Positions 36,847 through 47,143 of a DNA stretch of 64,000 nucleotides are shown one piece after another. The notes below the pieces were generated by a model. The model made no database searches and had not been told where the DNA came from. It saw only the letters and a program-made list of their open reading frames with translations. Every line of letters starts with the position of its first letter. Within the stretch, counting starts at the first letter, position 1. A program made the translations under genes and the position numbers. The stretch is from Gammaproteobacteria bacterium (GTDB taxonomy: Bacteria > Pseudomonadota > Gammaproteobacteria > Pseudomonadales > Pseudohongiellaceae): assembly GCA_029253585.1 (NCBI GenBank), contig JAQWZF010000031.1:1-64000 (forward strand), written 5' to 3'.

Positions 36847-36880
36847 CTGTCATAATTCTGTCATATTAGGCCTATATAGT
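36847..36880 (+). promoter_or_regulatory. Pho box and -10 of the pst operon
   Basis: Two 7-bp direct repeats CTGTCAT separated by AATT (36847-36864) match the PhoB consensus exactly. A -10-like TATAGT (36875-36880) follows after ten bases, the normal spacing when PhoB replaces the -35. It lies 46 bases before the pstS start codon. Phosphate starvation should therefore activate pstS and the genes behind it. Confidence 0.9.
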
Positions 36881-36925
36881 TGACGCCATTGGAACAAAGC
36901 CTAAATCCGTTCATTTGGAGGTCCT

Positions 36926-37903
36926 ATGCGCATCAATGCACTCGTTAAACCCCTGACTCTGTCCTTTCTCTCCGCCCTCTCTTTCTCCGTATCATGTGCC
37001 GAATTGGAACAGGGAATTCCAGAGTACGAACGCACTAGCGGGGTTTCTGGCAATCTATCAAGCGTTGGATCGGATACCCTTGCGAACCTAATGACGCTTT
37101 GGGCTGAGGATTTTAAGCGAGTCTATCCCAATGTGAATATCCAAATTCAAGCGGCAGGCTCATCTACAGCCCCACCGGCGCTCACTGAGCGAACATCAAA
37201 TATTGGCCCTATGAGCCGCGAGATGAAGGACAATGAAATCGAAGCCTTCGAGTCGCGTTACGGCTACAAGCCCACTGCCATTCCAGTCGCTATAGACGCT
37301 CTAGCTGTTTATGTACACAAGGACAACCCCATTGCCGGCATGACGATCCCACAGGTCGATGCCATATTCTCTTCTAATCAGCGTTGCGGTGCCTCTGCGG
37401 ACATCGATAGCTGGGGGGATCTTGAGATGCGAGGTGCATGGGAGCGTCGAGATATTCAGCTGTTTGGACGCAACTCCGTTTCAGGAACCTACGGCTATTT
37501 TAAGGACGTGGCGCTGTGTGAGGGTGACTTTAAGAACAACGTAAATGAGCAGCCTGGCTCAGCGTCTGTGGTCCAGTCTGTGAGCACATCGATCAATGGC
37601 GTCGGCTATTCGGGTATTGGCTATCGTACTTCCAGTGTGAGAGCCGTACCCATAGCCAAGAATGTCGACAGCGAATATTTTGAAGCGACACCGGAGAATT
37701 CGGTTACAGGCAACTATCCTTTGGCGCGATTCCTCTATGTGTATGTGAATAAGGAGCCAAACAAGCCCTTGCCACCACTGGAGCGCGAATTTGTTAAGTT
37801 GATTCTGTCGAAGACAGGTCAGGAAGTAGTGCTCAAAGATGGTTATATCCCTTTGCCAGTGAGAGTCGTGCAGGGCACAATGCGTAATCTGCAGCTAGAC
37901 TAG
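36926..37903 (+). CDS. pstS: Phosphate ABC transporter, periplasmic binding protein
   Basis: A 325-residue protein with a signal peptide ([16 protein letters not shown]) and a PBP-like type II fold. Phosphate-contact blocks include [34 protein letters not shown] and [18 protein letters not shown]. It captures periplasmic phosphate for the PstCAB complex. ATG 36926 follows a strong tttggaggt ribosome-binding site. It is separated from pstC by 131 bases that hold a hairpin, probably to let pstS be expressed in excess. Confidence 0.93.
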   Translation: MRINALVKPLTLSFLSALSFSVSCAELEQGIPEYERTSGVSGNLSSVGSDTLANLMTLWAEDFKRVYPNVNIQIQAAGSSTAPPALTERTSNIGPMSREMKDNEIEAFESRYGYKPTAIPVAIDALAVYVHKDNPIAGMTIPQVDAIFSSNQRCGASADIDSWGDLEMRGAWERRDIQLFGRNSVSGTYGYFKDVALCEGDFKNNVNEQPGSASVVQSVSTSINGVGYSGIGYRTSSVRAVPIAKNVDSEYFEATPENSVTGNYPLARFLYVYVNKEPNKPLPPLEREFVKLILSKTGQEVVLKDGYIPLPVRVVQGTMRNLQLD

Positions 37904-37946
37904 CAACGCAACAAGAGAGTGGGGAACAGTTTCTCCCCTTAAAGTA

Positions 37947-37990
37947 AACAAAGGTTCAGCTTGTAATAGACTGAGCCTTTGTTGTGTTTT
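37947..37990 (+). terminator. Hairpin between pstS and pstC (attenuator type)
   Basis: A 13-bp stem (aacaaaggttcag at 37947-37959 with ctgagcctttgtt at 37971-37983, one G-T pair) followed by gtgtttt. The T tract is short, so it probably terminates only some transcripts, leaving more pstS than pstCAB mRNA. Confidence 0.7.
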
Positions 37991-38034
37991 AGCAAGGAAG
38001 ATCTAAAATCGCAATAGCGATTCTTGAGAGATTC

Positions 38035-40377
38035 ATGTCAAACGAAGTAAATCAGCAAGCAGGTAGCCAGAGCGTGGAAGCCTCTGAGGGAAAATCTTCA
38101 CCGCTGCAGATGGCTTCGAATCGTATGGCTTTTCGACGGAAGATGCGTCATGCCTCTGACAAGGCGGCCAGTGTCGCCATCGCCATAGGTGGTGTTAGCG
38201 TCATATTTGCGATCCTGCTCATCTTCATGTACCTGTTCTATGAAGTGATACCTCTGTTCGAGTCGGCGACTTTGGACAAGGTAAATGAATATCAGTTAGA
38301 GAATCGCTACGACTCCAATTCCCTGCATCTGGCGATAGAGGAACAGTCAGAGATAGGCACGCGCATAGGCGACAGGGCAGATGTCTTGTTCTTCGATGTG
38401 AAAGATGGTTCCACCGTTGCTGCTATGGATATCGAGCTCCCGGAAGGCACGGCCATAAGACAGTTTGCGCTGGACACGGAAGAGAGTGGCATCTTTGCGC
38501 TTGGCTTGGACAATGGTGAAGCCATTGTTGCTCGTTATGCCTTCGATACCAGTTTCTCCGGCCCAAATAATACGCGGACATTAACGCCAGTCATCGATTT
38601 CCCTTTCGGACAGCAGCCGTTCTCCCTATTCGTGGGGTCAGCTCTGGCTAGATTGGCAGTGCGTTCCTCTGGCGATACTCTGATGCTTGCAGGAACGAAT
38701 GCCGATGGATCGATAAACCTTATTAGTGCTAGCAAGCAGACGAGCCTGTTTGCGGCATTCGATATCGGGGGCGGGGAGCCTGAGATCGATATTAAAAATT
38801 ACCCGTTGGATCTGCTGGTTCAGAACGTTGAGCAGATGTTCATCGGCGGCGATCAGCGCTGGCTCTATTTTATTTCCAGCAATGGCTTGATCCGAACCCT
38901 TGATTTGATCGCCGCCAGAAATGGTCAGAGCAATGAGTTTGGTATAGAGATGTTTCTTACCGAAGGTGGGGTTAGGCCTACGCAAGTCGTCTTTCTCTTG
39001 GGCGGTATATCCTTGTTGGTCGCTGACGACGGCGGGAATGTCGCGCAGTGGTTCCTCTCGCGACAAGAGGGGCAGACTCGATTGCAGAAGGTGCGCGAAT
39101 TTAGCCCCAGTGCAGAGCCTATACTGAAGATGACCCCTGAGCAGCGCCGGAAAAACTTCATCAGTATAGACGGACAGGGTAGTTTGTCGATCTACAATAC
39201 AACGGCGCACCGAGCAGTCTTTTCTCAGGATATAAGTAATGAACAGCCTAGACTAATTGCTCTTTCCCCACGCGGAGATGGCTTGCTCCTTGAGACCAGC
39301 GAAGGTGCAGTCGGCTTTTGGGAGGTTCACAACGAGCACCCCGAAGTCTCCTGGTCAGTGCTGTGGGATAAGGTCTGGTATGAGGGTTATTCAGAACCGG
39401 AATATATTTGGCAGTCTTCGGCTTCCAGCAATGAATTTGAGCCGAAGTATTCTCTAGTCCCCCTTTCTTTCGGTACGCTAAAAGCTGCTTTCTACGCCAT
39501 GCTCTTGGCGGCGCCTCTGGCGATCTGCGGTGCAATCTTTACCGGCTACTTTATGGCTCCTGCGATGCGGCGCAAGGTGAAGCCCTTAATCGAACTGATG
39601 GAGGCGCTGCCAACCGTTGTGCTTGGCTTCCTCGCCGGATTGTGGCTAGCACCCTTTGTTGAGAAGAATTTACTGGGTATTTTTTCGATTTTGATCGTAC
39701 TCCCACTTAGCATACTTGGGGCCAGTTTTGCGTGGACCCAGTTGCCCAGAAAAATTCGAGAATCGGTTCCCGATGGTTGGGAAGCCGGCATATTGATTCC
39801 AGTTATTATTGTGTTTTCCTATCTGTCATTTGCGGTTGCCGTGCCTATTGAAAACATCTTCTTCGGTGGCGACATGCGTTTCTGGATAACAAACGATCTG
39901 GGTATTAGTTACGACCAGCGTAATGCGATGGTTGTGGGTTTTGCCATGGGCTTTGCTGTAATACCGACGATTTTCTCGATCGCTGAAGACGCGATCTTCA
40001 CCGTTCCCAAGCAACTGACCTATGGCTCTCTCGCTCTGGGCGCCACGCCTTGGCAGAGCCTGCAGAGAGTAGTGCTGCCTACAGCGAGCCCGGGCATCTT
40101 CAGCGCACTAATGATTGGCATGGGCCGAGCGGTGGGTGAAACCATGATCGTACTTATGGCAACGGGAAACACGCCTATCATGGATATCAATATATTCGAA
40201 GGCATGCGTACACTGGCGGCAAATATTGCCGTAGAGATTCCAGAGTCAGAAGTAGATAGTACGCATTATCGAATTCTATTCCTCGCGGCTCTGGTGCTCT
40301 TCATGTTTACGTTCATGTTTAATACCGTTGCAGAAATAGTCAGGCAGCGCCTAAGGACTAAGTACAGCACGATATGA
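38035..40377 (+). CDS. pstC: Phosphate ABC transporter permease PstC (long form)
   Basis: A 780-residue permease. One helix near residues 50-70 (VAIAIGGVSVIFAILLIFMY) is followed by a large extracytoplasmic region of about 400 residues with propeller-like repeats (FFDVKDGSTVAAMDIELPEG, GISLLVADDGGNVAQWFLSR). The permease domain proper starts near residue 480 (GTLKAAFYAMLLAAPLAICG), with the EAA-type cytoplasmic loop [20 protein letters not shown] near residue 655. E. coli PstC has about 320 residues; the long form with the inserted domain is usual in Pseudomonas-like gammaproteobacteria. Its stop overlaps the pstA start by four bases (ATGA). Confidence 0.92.
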   Translation: MSNEVNQQAGSQSVEASEGKSSPLQMASNRMAFRRKMRHASDKAASVAIAIGGVSVIFAILLIFMYLFYEVIPLFESATLDKVNEYQLENRYDSNSLHLAIEEQSEIGTRIGDRADVLFFDVKDGSTVAAMDIELPEGTAIRQFALDTEESGIFALGLDNGEAIVARYAFDTSFSGPNNTRTLTPVIDFPFGQQPFSLFVGSALARLAVRSSGDTLMLAGTNADGSINLISASKQTSLFAAFDIGGGEPEIDIKNYPLDLLVQNVEQMFIGGDQRWLYFISSNGLIRTLDLIAARNGQSNEFGIEMFLTEGGVRPTQVVFLLGGISLLVADDGGNVAQWFLSRQEGQTRLQKVREFSPSAEPILKMTPEQRRKNFISIDGQGSLSIYNTTAHRAVFSQDISNEQPRLIALSPRGDGLLLETSEGAVGFWEVHNEHPEVSWSVLWDKVWYEGYSEPEYIWQSSASSNEFEPKYSLVPLSFGTLKAAFYAMLLAAPLAICGAIFTGYFMAPAMRRKVKPLIELMEALPTVVLGFLAGLWLAPFVEKNLLGIFSILIVLPLSILGASFAWTQLPRKIRESVPDGWEAGILIPVIIVFSYLSFAVAVPIENIFFGGDMRFWITNDLGISYDQRNAMVVGFAMGFAVIPTIFSIAEDAIFTVPKQLTYGSLALGATPWQSLQRVVLPTASPGIFSALMIGMGRAVGETMIVLMATGNTPIMDINIFEGMRTLAANIAVEIPESEVDSTHYRILFLAALVLFMFTFMFNTVAEIVRQRLRTKYSTI

Positions 40378-42071
40378 AAACGCAAATGTCTACATGGATG
40401 CGAATAGGAACGCCCTGGGTTTGGCTAAATGCCGGAGCGGTGGCTATCAGTATTCTTATGGTTGTAGGCTTGCTGGCCTTGCTCACAGTCCGCGGTATGA
40501 GTCATTTCTGGCCTCGCGATGTGATGCAGGCCAACTATGCGCCGCCAACATCGTCTGGTGCACTCCTCAGCACGCAAGTTATCGGTGAGTTTGTAGAAAG
40601 TGAAATGGTTATATCTGCGCAGATAGCATCATCGGGGATTCCGGTTAATGAGGCGCAGGGGTTCTACGAGCGTCAGTTATTGAAGCTGGGTAATAGAGAT
40701 TTAACCGGCGCAGATTTTACCTGGGTTCTTAGTGACTACGTACATGATGTCGAATATCCGCAGAATGTTATAGCTCTTGAGAGACGAGAGTGGGGCAATT
40801 TCTACGGTCATCTCAGTGGCATCAAAGAAAACTCTGAGCTGATTTCATTTAGTGGTGATGCGTTAGCAATTGAAGCGGCCAGGTGGAATGATTTTAACGA
40901 GCGTCTCGAGCGAGCATTGGATATTCGCGACGATATCTATGTGATTGAAAACCAGGAAATAGGGCAGATCAACTACGCCATGGAACGTCTTCGGCTGCGT
41001 GAGCGTCGCCTGGAACTCGATCAGGAACTGACGCCCGAAGCTTTAGCTGAGATTGATAGCGATAGGGCTGAACTCGATGAAGAGTATGATCTGCTGCAGG
41101 TTCAGCTAATTGCGTTATATGAGGCGGTGAACAGAGATTCGACAATTTTCGTTGCGGCAAATAATGAGGAGACGGAGGTTAGCTTTGCCGATGTCGTTCG
41201 CGCGTATAAGCCGAATCAACTCTCTCTGATCGGTAAGATCGGAACCTACTTCCTGAAACTAGGAGAGTTTTTGACCGCGGAGCCACGGGAAGCGAACACA
41301 GAAGGCGGTATTTTTCCGGCTATATTTGGTACCGTGATGATGGTTATGCTGATGTCTGTGTTTGTGACACCGTTCGGAGTCGTTGCCGCTGTCTATCTGC
41401 GTGAATATGCCCGTCAGGGCTTCATCACTCGCGCTATTCGCATTGCAGTTAATAATCTCGCCGGTGTGCCGTCCATTGTATATGGGGTCTTCGGGCTGGG
41501 TTTCTTTATCTATATACTTGGCGCCGAAGTCGATCAGGCTTTTTATCCTGAAGCCTTGCCTGCACCAACCTTTGGAACGCCCGGTCTGTTGTGGGCATCC
41601 TTGACCCTGGCGCTACTAACCGTTCCAGTGGTTATCGTCGCCACTGAAGAAGGTCTGGCCAGAATTCCGAGAAGCGTGCGCGAAGGCAGTTTGGCACTGG
41701 GCGCGACGAAATTTGAAACGCTGTGGCGCGTTGTGCTGCCCATGGCTAGCCCCGCGATGATGACCGGCCTGATTCTCGCAGTGGCGAGAGCGGCAGGAGA
41801 GGTTGCGCCTTTAATGCTGGTTGGTGTTGTGAAATTAGCGCCGTCACTACCGCTAGATGGAAATTACCCTTATCTACACCTTGAGCAGAAGTTCATGCAT
41901 CTCGGTTTTCATATTTACGATGTAGGTTTTCAAAGCCCTAACATTGAGGCGGCTAGACCGCTAGTCTTTGCAACAGCTTTGCTTTTGGTTATCGTCATAG
42001 CCGGACTGAACCTAACAGCGGTGGCGCTTAGAAATCATCTGCGTGAGAAATACAAGGCGTTGGACGTCTAA
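40374..42071 (+). CDS. pstA: Phosphate ABC transporter permease PstA (long form)
   Basis: A 565-residue permease with an N-terminal helix near residues 15-40, an inserted extracytoplasmic region of about 250 residues containing a helical, charged stretch ([20 protein letters not shown]), and a C-terminal permease domain from about residue 320. The EAA loop is [20 protein letters not shown]. It forms the channel with PstC. Start ATG 40374 overlaps pstC, which implies coupled translation. The insert is again typical of the long-form Pst systems. Confidence 0.92.
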   Translation: MKTQMSTWMRIGTPWVWLNAGAVAISILMVVGLLALLTVRGMSHFWPRDVMQANYAPPTSSGALLSTQVIGEFVESEMVISAQIASSGIPVNEAQGFYERQLLKLGNRDLTGADFTWVLSDYVHDVEYPQNVIALERREWGNFYGHLSGIKENSELISFSGDALAIEAARWNDFNERLERALDIRDDIYVIENQEIGQINYAMERLRLRERRLELDQELTPEALAEIDSDRAELDEEYDLLQVQLIALYEAVNRDSTIFVAANNEETEVSFADVVRAYKPNQLSLIGKIGTYFLKLGEFLTAEPREANTEGGIFPAIFGTVMMVMLMSVFVTPFGVVAAVYLREYARQGFITRAIRIAVNNLAGVPSIVYGVFGLGFFIYILGAEVDQAFYPEALPAPTFGTPGLLWASLTLALLTVPVVIVATEEGLARIPRSVREGSLALGATKFETLWRVVLPMASPAMMTGLILAVARAAGEVAPLMLVGVVKLAPSLPLDGNYPYLHLEQKFMHLGFHIYDVGFQSPNIEAARPLVFATALLLVIVIAGLNLTAVALRNHLREKYKALDV

Positions 42072-42097
42072 CAATTACTACTACGGGTCGAAGATCA

Positions 42098-42958
42098 ATG
42101 AATGAGCTAAATAGTGAGCAGGCGAATGACACGCAATCCCCGACTAGAACGGTGGATGTGTCGTCTGTGCTGGGTGAGAAGAATAAAGACAGAGGAGCCC
42201 TGGCAAGTTGCATAGATATTGAACATTTGAACCTGTATTACGCAAAAGACAAGCAAGCACTGATCGATATCAATCTGACTATTCCAAAACAGCGCGTGAC
42301 TGCCTTCATTGGGCCTAGCGGATGTGGAAAATCCAGTCTGCTAAGGTGTTTTAATCGCATGAACGACCTGGTTGACGACTGCATCATCGAAGGCCTCGTG
42401 GCGCTGGATGGAAATGATATCTATCAGAAGTCGGTAGATGTGGCAGATCTCAGGCGTCGGGTAGGTATGGTGTTTCAGAAGCCCAACCCGTTCCCGAAGT
42501 CTATCTATGAGAACGTTGCCTATGGCTTGCGTATTCAGGGAATAAATTCCAAGCGTATTCTGGATGAGGCTGTCGAGAAGTCATTAAAGGCGGCGGCACT
42601 TTGGGACGAAGTAAAAGATAGACTGAACGATAGCGCGCTTGGCATGTCGGGTGGTCAGCAGCAACGTCTGGTTATCGCCAGAACCATAGCAGTCGAGCCT
42701 GAGGTGTTGCTACTGGATGAGCCGGCATCTGCGCTGGACCCTATCTCAACACTTAAGATCGAGGAGCTCATCAATGAGCTAAAGAGTGATTACACCATTG
42801 TGATCGTAACTCACAATATGCAACAGGCCGCCAGGGTGTCGGACTATACGGCGTTTATGTATATGGGCAATATGGTTGAATTCGATGCCACGGATACCAT
42901 CTTTACGATCCCTCGCGAAAAGCAAACAGAAGATTATATAACCGGCCGTTACGGTTAA
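42098..42958 (+). CDS. pstB: Phosphate ABC transporter ATP-binding protein
   Basis: A 286-residue ATPase with Walker [10 protein letters not shown] (about 72-80), the PstB-typical [20 protein letters not shown], the signature [17 protein letters not shown] (near 182) and Walker [16 protein letters not shown]. It powers phosphate import with PstCA. About 40 residues precede the domain, a longer N-terminus than in E. coli PstB (257 in total). It follows pstA by 26 bases, in one operon with phoU. Confidence 0.96.
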   Translation: MNELNSEQANDTQSPTRTVDVSSVLGEKNKDRGALASCIDIEHLNLYYAKDKQALIDINLTIPKQRVTAFIGPSGCGKSSLLRCFNRMNDLVDDCIIEGLVALDGNDIYQKSVDVADLRRRVGMVFQKPNPFPKSIYENVAYGLRIQGINSKRILDEAVEKSLKAAALWDEVKDRLNDSALGMSGGQQQRLVIARTIAVEPEVLLLDEPASALDPISTLKIEELINELKSDYTIVIVTHNMQQAARVSDYTAFMYMGNMVEFDATDTIFTIPREKQTEDYITGRYG

Positions 42959-43010
42959 AGAACTCATATTTAGTTAAGCTAACTCAAGTCAAATTTGTCA
43001 GGAAAAGTAG

Positions 43011-43736
43011 ATGAACTCTCAAGCCGAAAGCCATGGCCAACACATATCGCAACAGTTCAATGCCGAGTTGGAAGATATTAAGAATCATATGCTTGAGATG
43101 GGCGGCGCCGTTGAGAAGCAGGTAACTGAAGCATTGCTCTCGATCACTTCTGCAGACAGCGGTCTAGCTAGCGAAGTGCTAGTCGAAGAGAATAATATCG
43201 ATGCATTGGAGATTAAGATCGATGAGGAATGCAATCTTATTCTGGCCAGACGGCAGCCGGCTGCCAGTGATTTACGATTAGTCCTTGCGATCATTAAGAC
43301 AGTCCGCGACCTGGAGCGTATTGGTGATGAGTCTGCAAAGATTGCGCGGATGGCAATAAAATTAACAGAGGAGGGTGACTTCCCCGAGGGCATAATCGAA
43401 TTTAGACATTTGGGAGACCGAGTGGCTAGAATGGTGAGTATGGCACTCGACGCCTTCGCTCGCTACGATGCGAGTGCCGCGCTGGAAATTGCGCAGGATG
43501 ACATAATCGTTGATAACGAGTATGGCTCAGCCATGCGCTCTCTCATCACCTATATGATGGAAGACCCCCGAAGTATTAGTCGTATGTTAAACCTGCTCTG
43601 GGCGTTGCGCGCTTTGGAGCGCATCGGCGATCACGCAAAGAATATTTCCGAGCATGTTATCTATCTGGTAAAGGGCATGGATATCAGACACGCTCCTCTA
43701 GATAATGTTGCCGAGGAAATCGCCCGCTCGGATTAG
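43011..43736 (+). CDS. phoU: Phosphate signalling protein PhoU
   Basis: A 241-residue all-helical protein of two similar three-helix bundles. Metal-binding E/DxxxD-type motifs are seen in LERIGDESAKIARMA and LERIGDHAKNISEHV, the two PhoU signatures. It links the Pst transporter to the PhoR sensor and represses the Pho regulon when phosphate is sufficient. It ends the pst operon; phoR is convergent with only five bases between stop codons. Confidence 0.94.
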   Translation: MNSQAESHGQHISQQFNAELEDIKNHMLEMGGAVEKQVTEALLSITSADSGLASEVLVEENNIDALEIKIDEECNLILARRQPAASDLRLVLAIIKTVRDLERIGDESAKIARMAIKLTEEGDFPEGIIEFRHLGDRVARMVSMALDAFARYDASAALEIAQDDIIVDNEYGSAMRSLITYMMEDPRSISRMLNLLWALRALERIGDHAKNISEHVIYLVKGMDIRHAPLDNVAEEIARSD

Positions 43737-43741
43737 ACTTT

Positions 43742-45196
43742 CTAAGTATCGGTGCTCAGAGCTTCCGTATTGGTTTTTGATACGCTTTCTTCTAAGTTTG
43801 CCCGCGAAAGTGGCAACCTACAGAGAAAGCGGCTGCCTTCTCCGTGGGTGCTCGAAATCTCCAGCTCTCCTTCATGTCTGGCGAGTATGTGCTTCACTAT
43901 CGCCAATCCCAAGCCCGTTCCCCCTGTATCTGATGACCTGCTTCCATCGATCCGATAGAAGCGTTCTGTGAGTCTGGGAATGTGGTGGCTTTCAATACCA
44001 ATGCCATCGTCTTGCACGCTAATCTCAAAGAGCCCGCCGTTCGCCTTGGCCGAGAGCTGAATATGACCTTCGGCAGGCGTATATTTTGCGGCATTTACAA
44101 CCAGGTTCGATATCGCGCTATAGATTTCACTGCGCTTGCCTGTAAAGCAAAGGGCGGGATTGCAGATGATCTCAAAAGTATGCTGCTTGTCCTTAAACAT
44201 CTGCTGAGTATCGTTCTCTATTTCCGAGAAAAGCGTTGTTAGTTTGATAAGGTCCTGTGTCTTGGTTAGTCCCCTGGTTTCAAGGCTGGATAGAATCAGC
44301 AGGTCTTGCACTATGTTTTCCATGCGCAGGGATTGTTGCCGCATCTGCTGTATTGGCTTATGCCATCTTTCATCCATTGAATCCAGATTGTCTACAATGG
44401 CCTCGAGGTAGCCCTTGATCACGGTGATCGGCGTGCCTAGTTCATGAGAAACATTTCCAGCAAAATCCTTGCGCATCGATTCGAGCCTATGCAGCTGAGT
44501 AACATTGCGTACTATCATCAGGCGCTCGTGCTCGCCAAATAACGCGATTTGAAATTCTAATACTTTGTTAATCTCCCCAGGCGCGTCCATCTTCAGTGTG
44601 TCGTCGTAGTTTTCGTTATAGAAATAATCCGAAAATCGAGGGTCGCGAATCAGATTGGTAATGAGTTGGTTTCTGTCCTTGGGGTATTGGAAGCCCAGTA
44701 GTTCTTTTGCGGCCAGGTTCCACCAATCCAGATTGTTTTGCTTGTTAATCATGACTACCGCCATTTCGAGTGCGGCAGAAGACTCTTGAGCCTTGTCGAT
44801 GATGCTGGCTAGATAGGAACTTGCGCGTCGCTCCTGTTTCTGCAGACGGTAGATGCCATCGAAAATGTCGCCCCATAGGCCAAAGGTTTCCGGTGGCTCG
44901 GAGTCAGTTTCGGAGGAATCACGGTTGAGCCAAAGATTGAAACGACGTAGCTGGTAGAGGTTGAATAGATAATAGAGGCTCAGGCTTATCAGCATTACCC
45001 AGCCTATGTGCCCCACGCCGTAGCCTACGATGGCGGCTAGCGACAACAGGAGCCAGATTCTATTTAGTTCAGTGCGCCAATTCTGCAAGCTGAGGTACCT
45101 GGGTAATCCTTCGGTCGATCTTACTTTGGCTAGAATTGAGCAATGACTCTGCACTACTCTCGGGGTCTCTTTACTAGGTCTATATTGTATTAGCAT
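43742..45196 (-). CDS. phoR: Phosphate regulon sensor histidine kinase PhoR
   Basis: A 484-residue kinase: two N-terminal helices (RIWLLLSLAAIVGYGVG and WVMLISLSLYYLFNLYQ), a PAS-like region (AVVMINKQNNLDWWNLAAKE) and HisKA plus HATPase_c domains. The H box is VSHELGTPITVIKGY (glycine where most have arginine or lysine after HEL), with N box NLVVNAAKYTP, G1 DDGIGIE and G2 GTGLGLAIVKH. It senses phosphate status through PhoU/Pst and phosphorylates PhoB. The usual PhoR start, with NWRTELNRI near the terminus, suggests that TTG 45088 could be the true start rather than ATG 45196. No phoB gene adjoins it. Confidence 0.88.
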   Translation of the reverse strand: MLIQYRPSKETPRVVQSHCSILAKVRSTEGLPRYLSLQNWRTELNRIWLLLSLAAIVGYGVGHIGWVMLISLSLYYLFNLYQLRRFNLWLNRDSSETDSEPPETFGLWGDIFDGIYRLQKQERRASSYLASIIDKAQESSAALEMAVVMINKQNNLDWWNLAAKELLGFQYPKDRNQLITNLIRDPRFSDYFYNENYDDTLKMDAPGEINKVLEFQIALFGEHERLMIVRNVTQLHRLESMRKDFAGNVSHELGTPITVIKGYLEAIVDNLDSMDERWHKPIQQMRQQSLRMENIVQDLLILSSLETRGLTKTQDLIKLTTLFSEIENDTQQMFKDKQHTFEIICNPALCFTGKRSEIYSAISNLVVNAAKYTPAEGHIQLSAKANGGLFEISVQDDGIGIESHHIPRLTERFYRIDGSRSSDTGGTGLGLAIVKHILARHEGELEISSTHGEGSRFLCRLPLSRANLEESVSKTNTEALSTDT

Positions 45197-45459
45197 GGTA
45201 ACAGAGCTGCTAGCTCTAACTGCGTCGGTTTCGAATAGATTTCAGCCCCAATTCTTGAAGGCTGAGATCTGGCCGATATAAGGGTTTTTCCTGAAGAGTT
45301 CCGCCGCAAATAACCGGTTTTATAAGGCCTGTGGCACTAGCGAGACAGTTAGGATAAAGAGGGGAAAATTTGTTATCATGGCCTAATTTCGCCCGGCTCT
45401 ATATGCCCTTGCAATCTAAAGCAGCCCCTATTCCAGTGTTCGCAAATACGAAGGTAGCA

Positions 45460-45966
45460 ATGCCCGATATTTCGAATTCGCAATTCAAATGGCGTGGTGA
45501 AAGCGAGTGCGTTTCTCAGCTCAGTGATACATGGAAAAGCTGGCTTTTAGATTCCGGTTCGCTGACGCAGTTACTTGTTGAGAAAAGTAAGGGAAACTTT
45601 CGTGTCGCGGTGCAGTCCGAGGGTTGGACTACTGTCCCACAGCCAGCTGCGCGTTCGTGCTTTGGCCCTTTGGCAGCCGGACATAGGTTCTGGTCGCGAA
45701 AAGTTGTGCTTCTGGGCAACAACACCCCCTGGGTACTGGCGCACACACTTATTCCTGAAGTTAGTATGATGAGCCCACTGCGGCGTGTGTTGGAGCTGAA
45801 CGAAAAGCCCCTGGGAGAGTATCTTTTTAGTCATCCGGACCTGCTTAGAAGTGGTATGGATATCACTCATTTTGCCGAGAGTTCCTGGGGAAGGCGCAGC
45901 CTTTTCTACCTCTTCAAGAAGCCAGTAATGGTTGCCGAGTTCTTTCTCCCTGCCATTTTAGATTAG
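45460..45966 (+). CDS. ubiC: Chorismate pyruvate-lyase
   Basis: From ATG 45460 the product has 168 residues, close to the 165 of E. coli UbiC. Family blocks are present: WLLDSGSLTQLL, an NTPWVLAHTLIPE block, RRVLELNEKPLGEYLFSHP and WGRRSLFYLFKKPVMVAEFF LPA-type C-terminus. It converts chorismate to 4-hydroxybenzoate, the first committed step of ubiquinone synthesis. A longer frame from 45370 adds 30 residues of no recognisable kind and is not preferred. No ubiA gene adjoins it. Confidence 0.88.
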   Translation: MPDISNSQFKWRGESECVSQLSDTWKSWLLDSGSLTQLLVEKSKGNFRVAVQSEGWTTVPQPAARSCFGPLAAGHRFWSRKVVLLGNNTPWVLAHTLIPEVSMMSPLRRVLELNEKPLGEYLFSHPDLLRSGMDITHFAESSWGRRSLFYLFKKPVMVAEFFLPAILD

Positions 45967-46114
45967 CCCACACAAATAATTCGTAATTTTTCCAAAGCGC
46001 TCTATACTTTAATTGAGTAATCTCCTCGCGCTTCTGTCATTAATTAGGCGCGTGTCATTACAGCATATTGGATGTGCTCATCTGCTCGTCAGGCAACAGG
46101 GAAGGAGTCTCTAA

Positions 46115-47028
46115 TTGAACAATAAAAATTTAATATCACAGCCGGGTGAGGCTCATAACTCGAGCTGCAAGGGCACTCAGGCAGCCGACGTCGCTTCAGA
46201 TGCTACCCGTCTCTACCTCAGAGATATCGGCCACACGCCTCTACTTACTGCTGAAGAAGAAGTATTTTATGGGCGGTGTGCACTGCAGGGGACAGTGCAA
46301 GCAGGCGCAGAATGATAGAGAGCAATCTGCGACTAGTAGTGAAAATTGCCAGGCGCTATCTTAATCGTGGTCTCGCCCTTCTGGACCTTATAGAAGAGGG
46401 CAATCTTGGTCTAATCCACGCGGTAGAAAAATTCGATCCGGAGAAGGGTTTTCGCCTCTTGACTTATGCTACGTGGTGGATTCGACAGAATATAGAGCGC
46501 GGCTTAATAAACCAGACGCGAACTATTCGTTTGCCGGTTCACGTCGTGAAGCGTTTAAATAGCTATCTACGTATTCAGCGAGATTTTGTCAGAGAAACAG
46601 GGCAAGAAGCGGGGCCTCGCGAGATCGCGGCATCGGTTGGCTGTTCGCGCATAGATGTGGAGCGCATGATGATTCTAAACGAAAGTCTTAGCTCTGTGGA
46701 TGCGCCTGACTCCGCAGAATCCAATACAGCTGTTGTAGATATGCTCAGCTGCGAGTCGAAACAGAACCCGCGAAGCCATGTACAGACAGTGCAGATGAAT
46801 TCGCGTCTGGAAGAATGGCTGCAGCAACTCACGGCCAAACAACGAGAAATAATCTGTCGGCGTTTTGGCCTGGCTGGCTACGATTTTAATACGCTGGAAA
46901 ACGTAGGGGTTGAAGTAGGCCTAACGCGAGAGCGGATCAGGCAGATTCAAATAGAAGCGCTGAGTCAGCTTAAGACATTAATTCGCAAAGAAGGGCTGAG
47001 CCGGGAGTTGCTGGTTGATGCGGTGTAG
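46115..47028 (+). pseudogene. rpoS: RpoS-type sigma factor split by a one-base frameshift
   Basis: The first frame (TTG 46115 after aaggag) gives region 1.2: [20 protein letters not shown], then [11 protein letters not shown], and stops at 46315. The remainder lies one base off: [39 protein letters not shown] (region 2), [20 protein letters not shown], and region 4 with [20 protein letters not shown] and [14 protein letters not shown]. The frames meet at a run of four G (46288-46291); one more G would give [12 protein letters not shown], the normal RpoS sequence. Apart from that base the protein is complete at about 304 residues. Either stationary-phase regulation is lost in this lineage, or the run was miscalled. 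A second start inside cannot rescue function, since region 1.2 would be lost. Confidence 0.85.
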
Positions 47029-47143
47029 CCAGTCTTATTACCAATAGTCGGTACTTGAACCCAACACTAGGCTGCCGTATCCTCATGCTCCGAATCGCAA
47101 TTCTTACCTAGCGTAATGTACAACGACAATTCAGGAAGCCAAC

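Noticed and set aside
38638..39210. 190-codon frame antisense to pstC
   Set aside because: It is covered by the recognised PstC insert region and has no signature.
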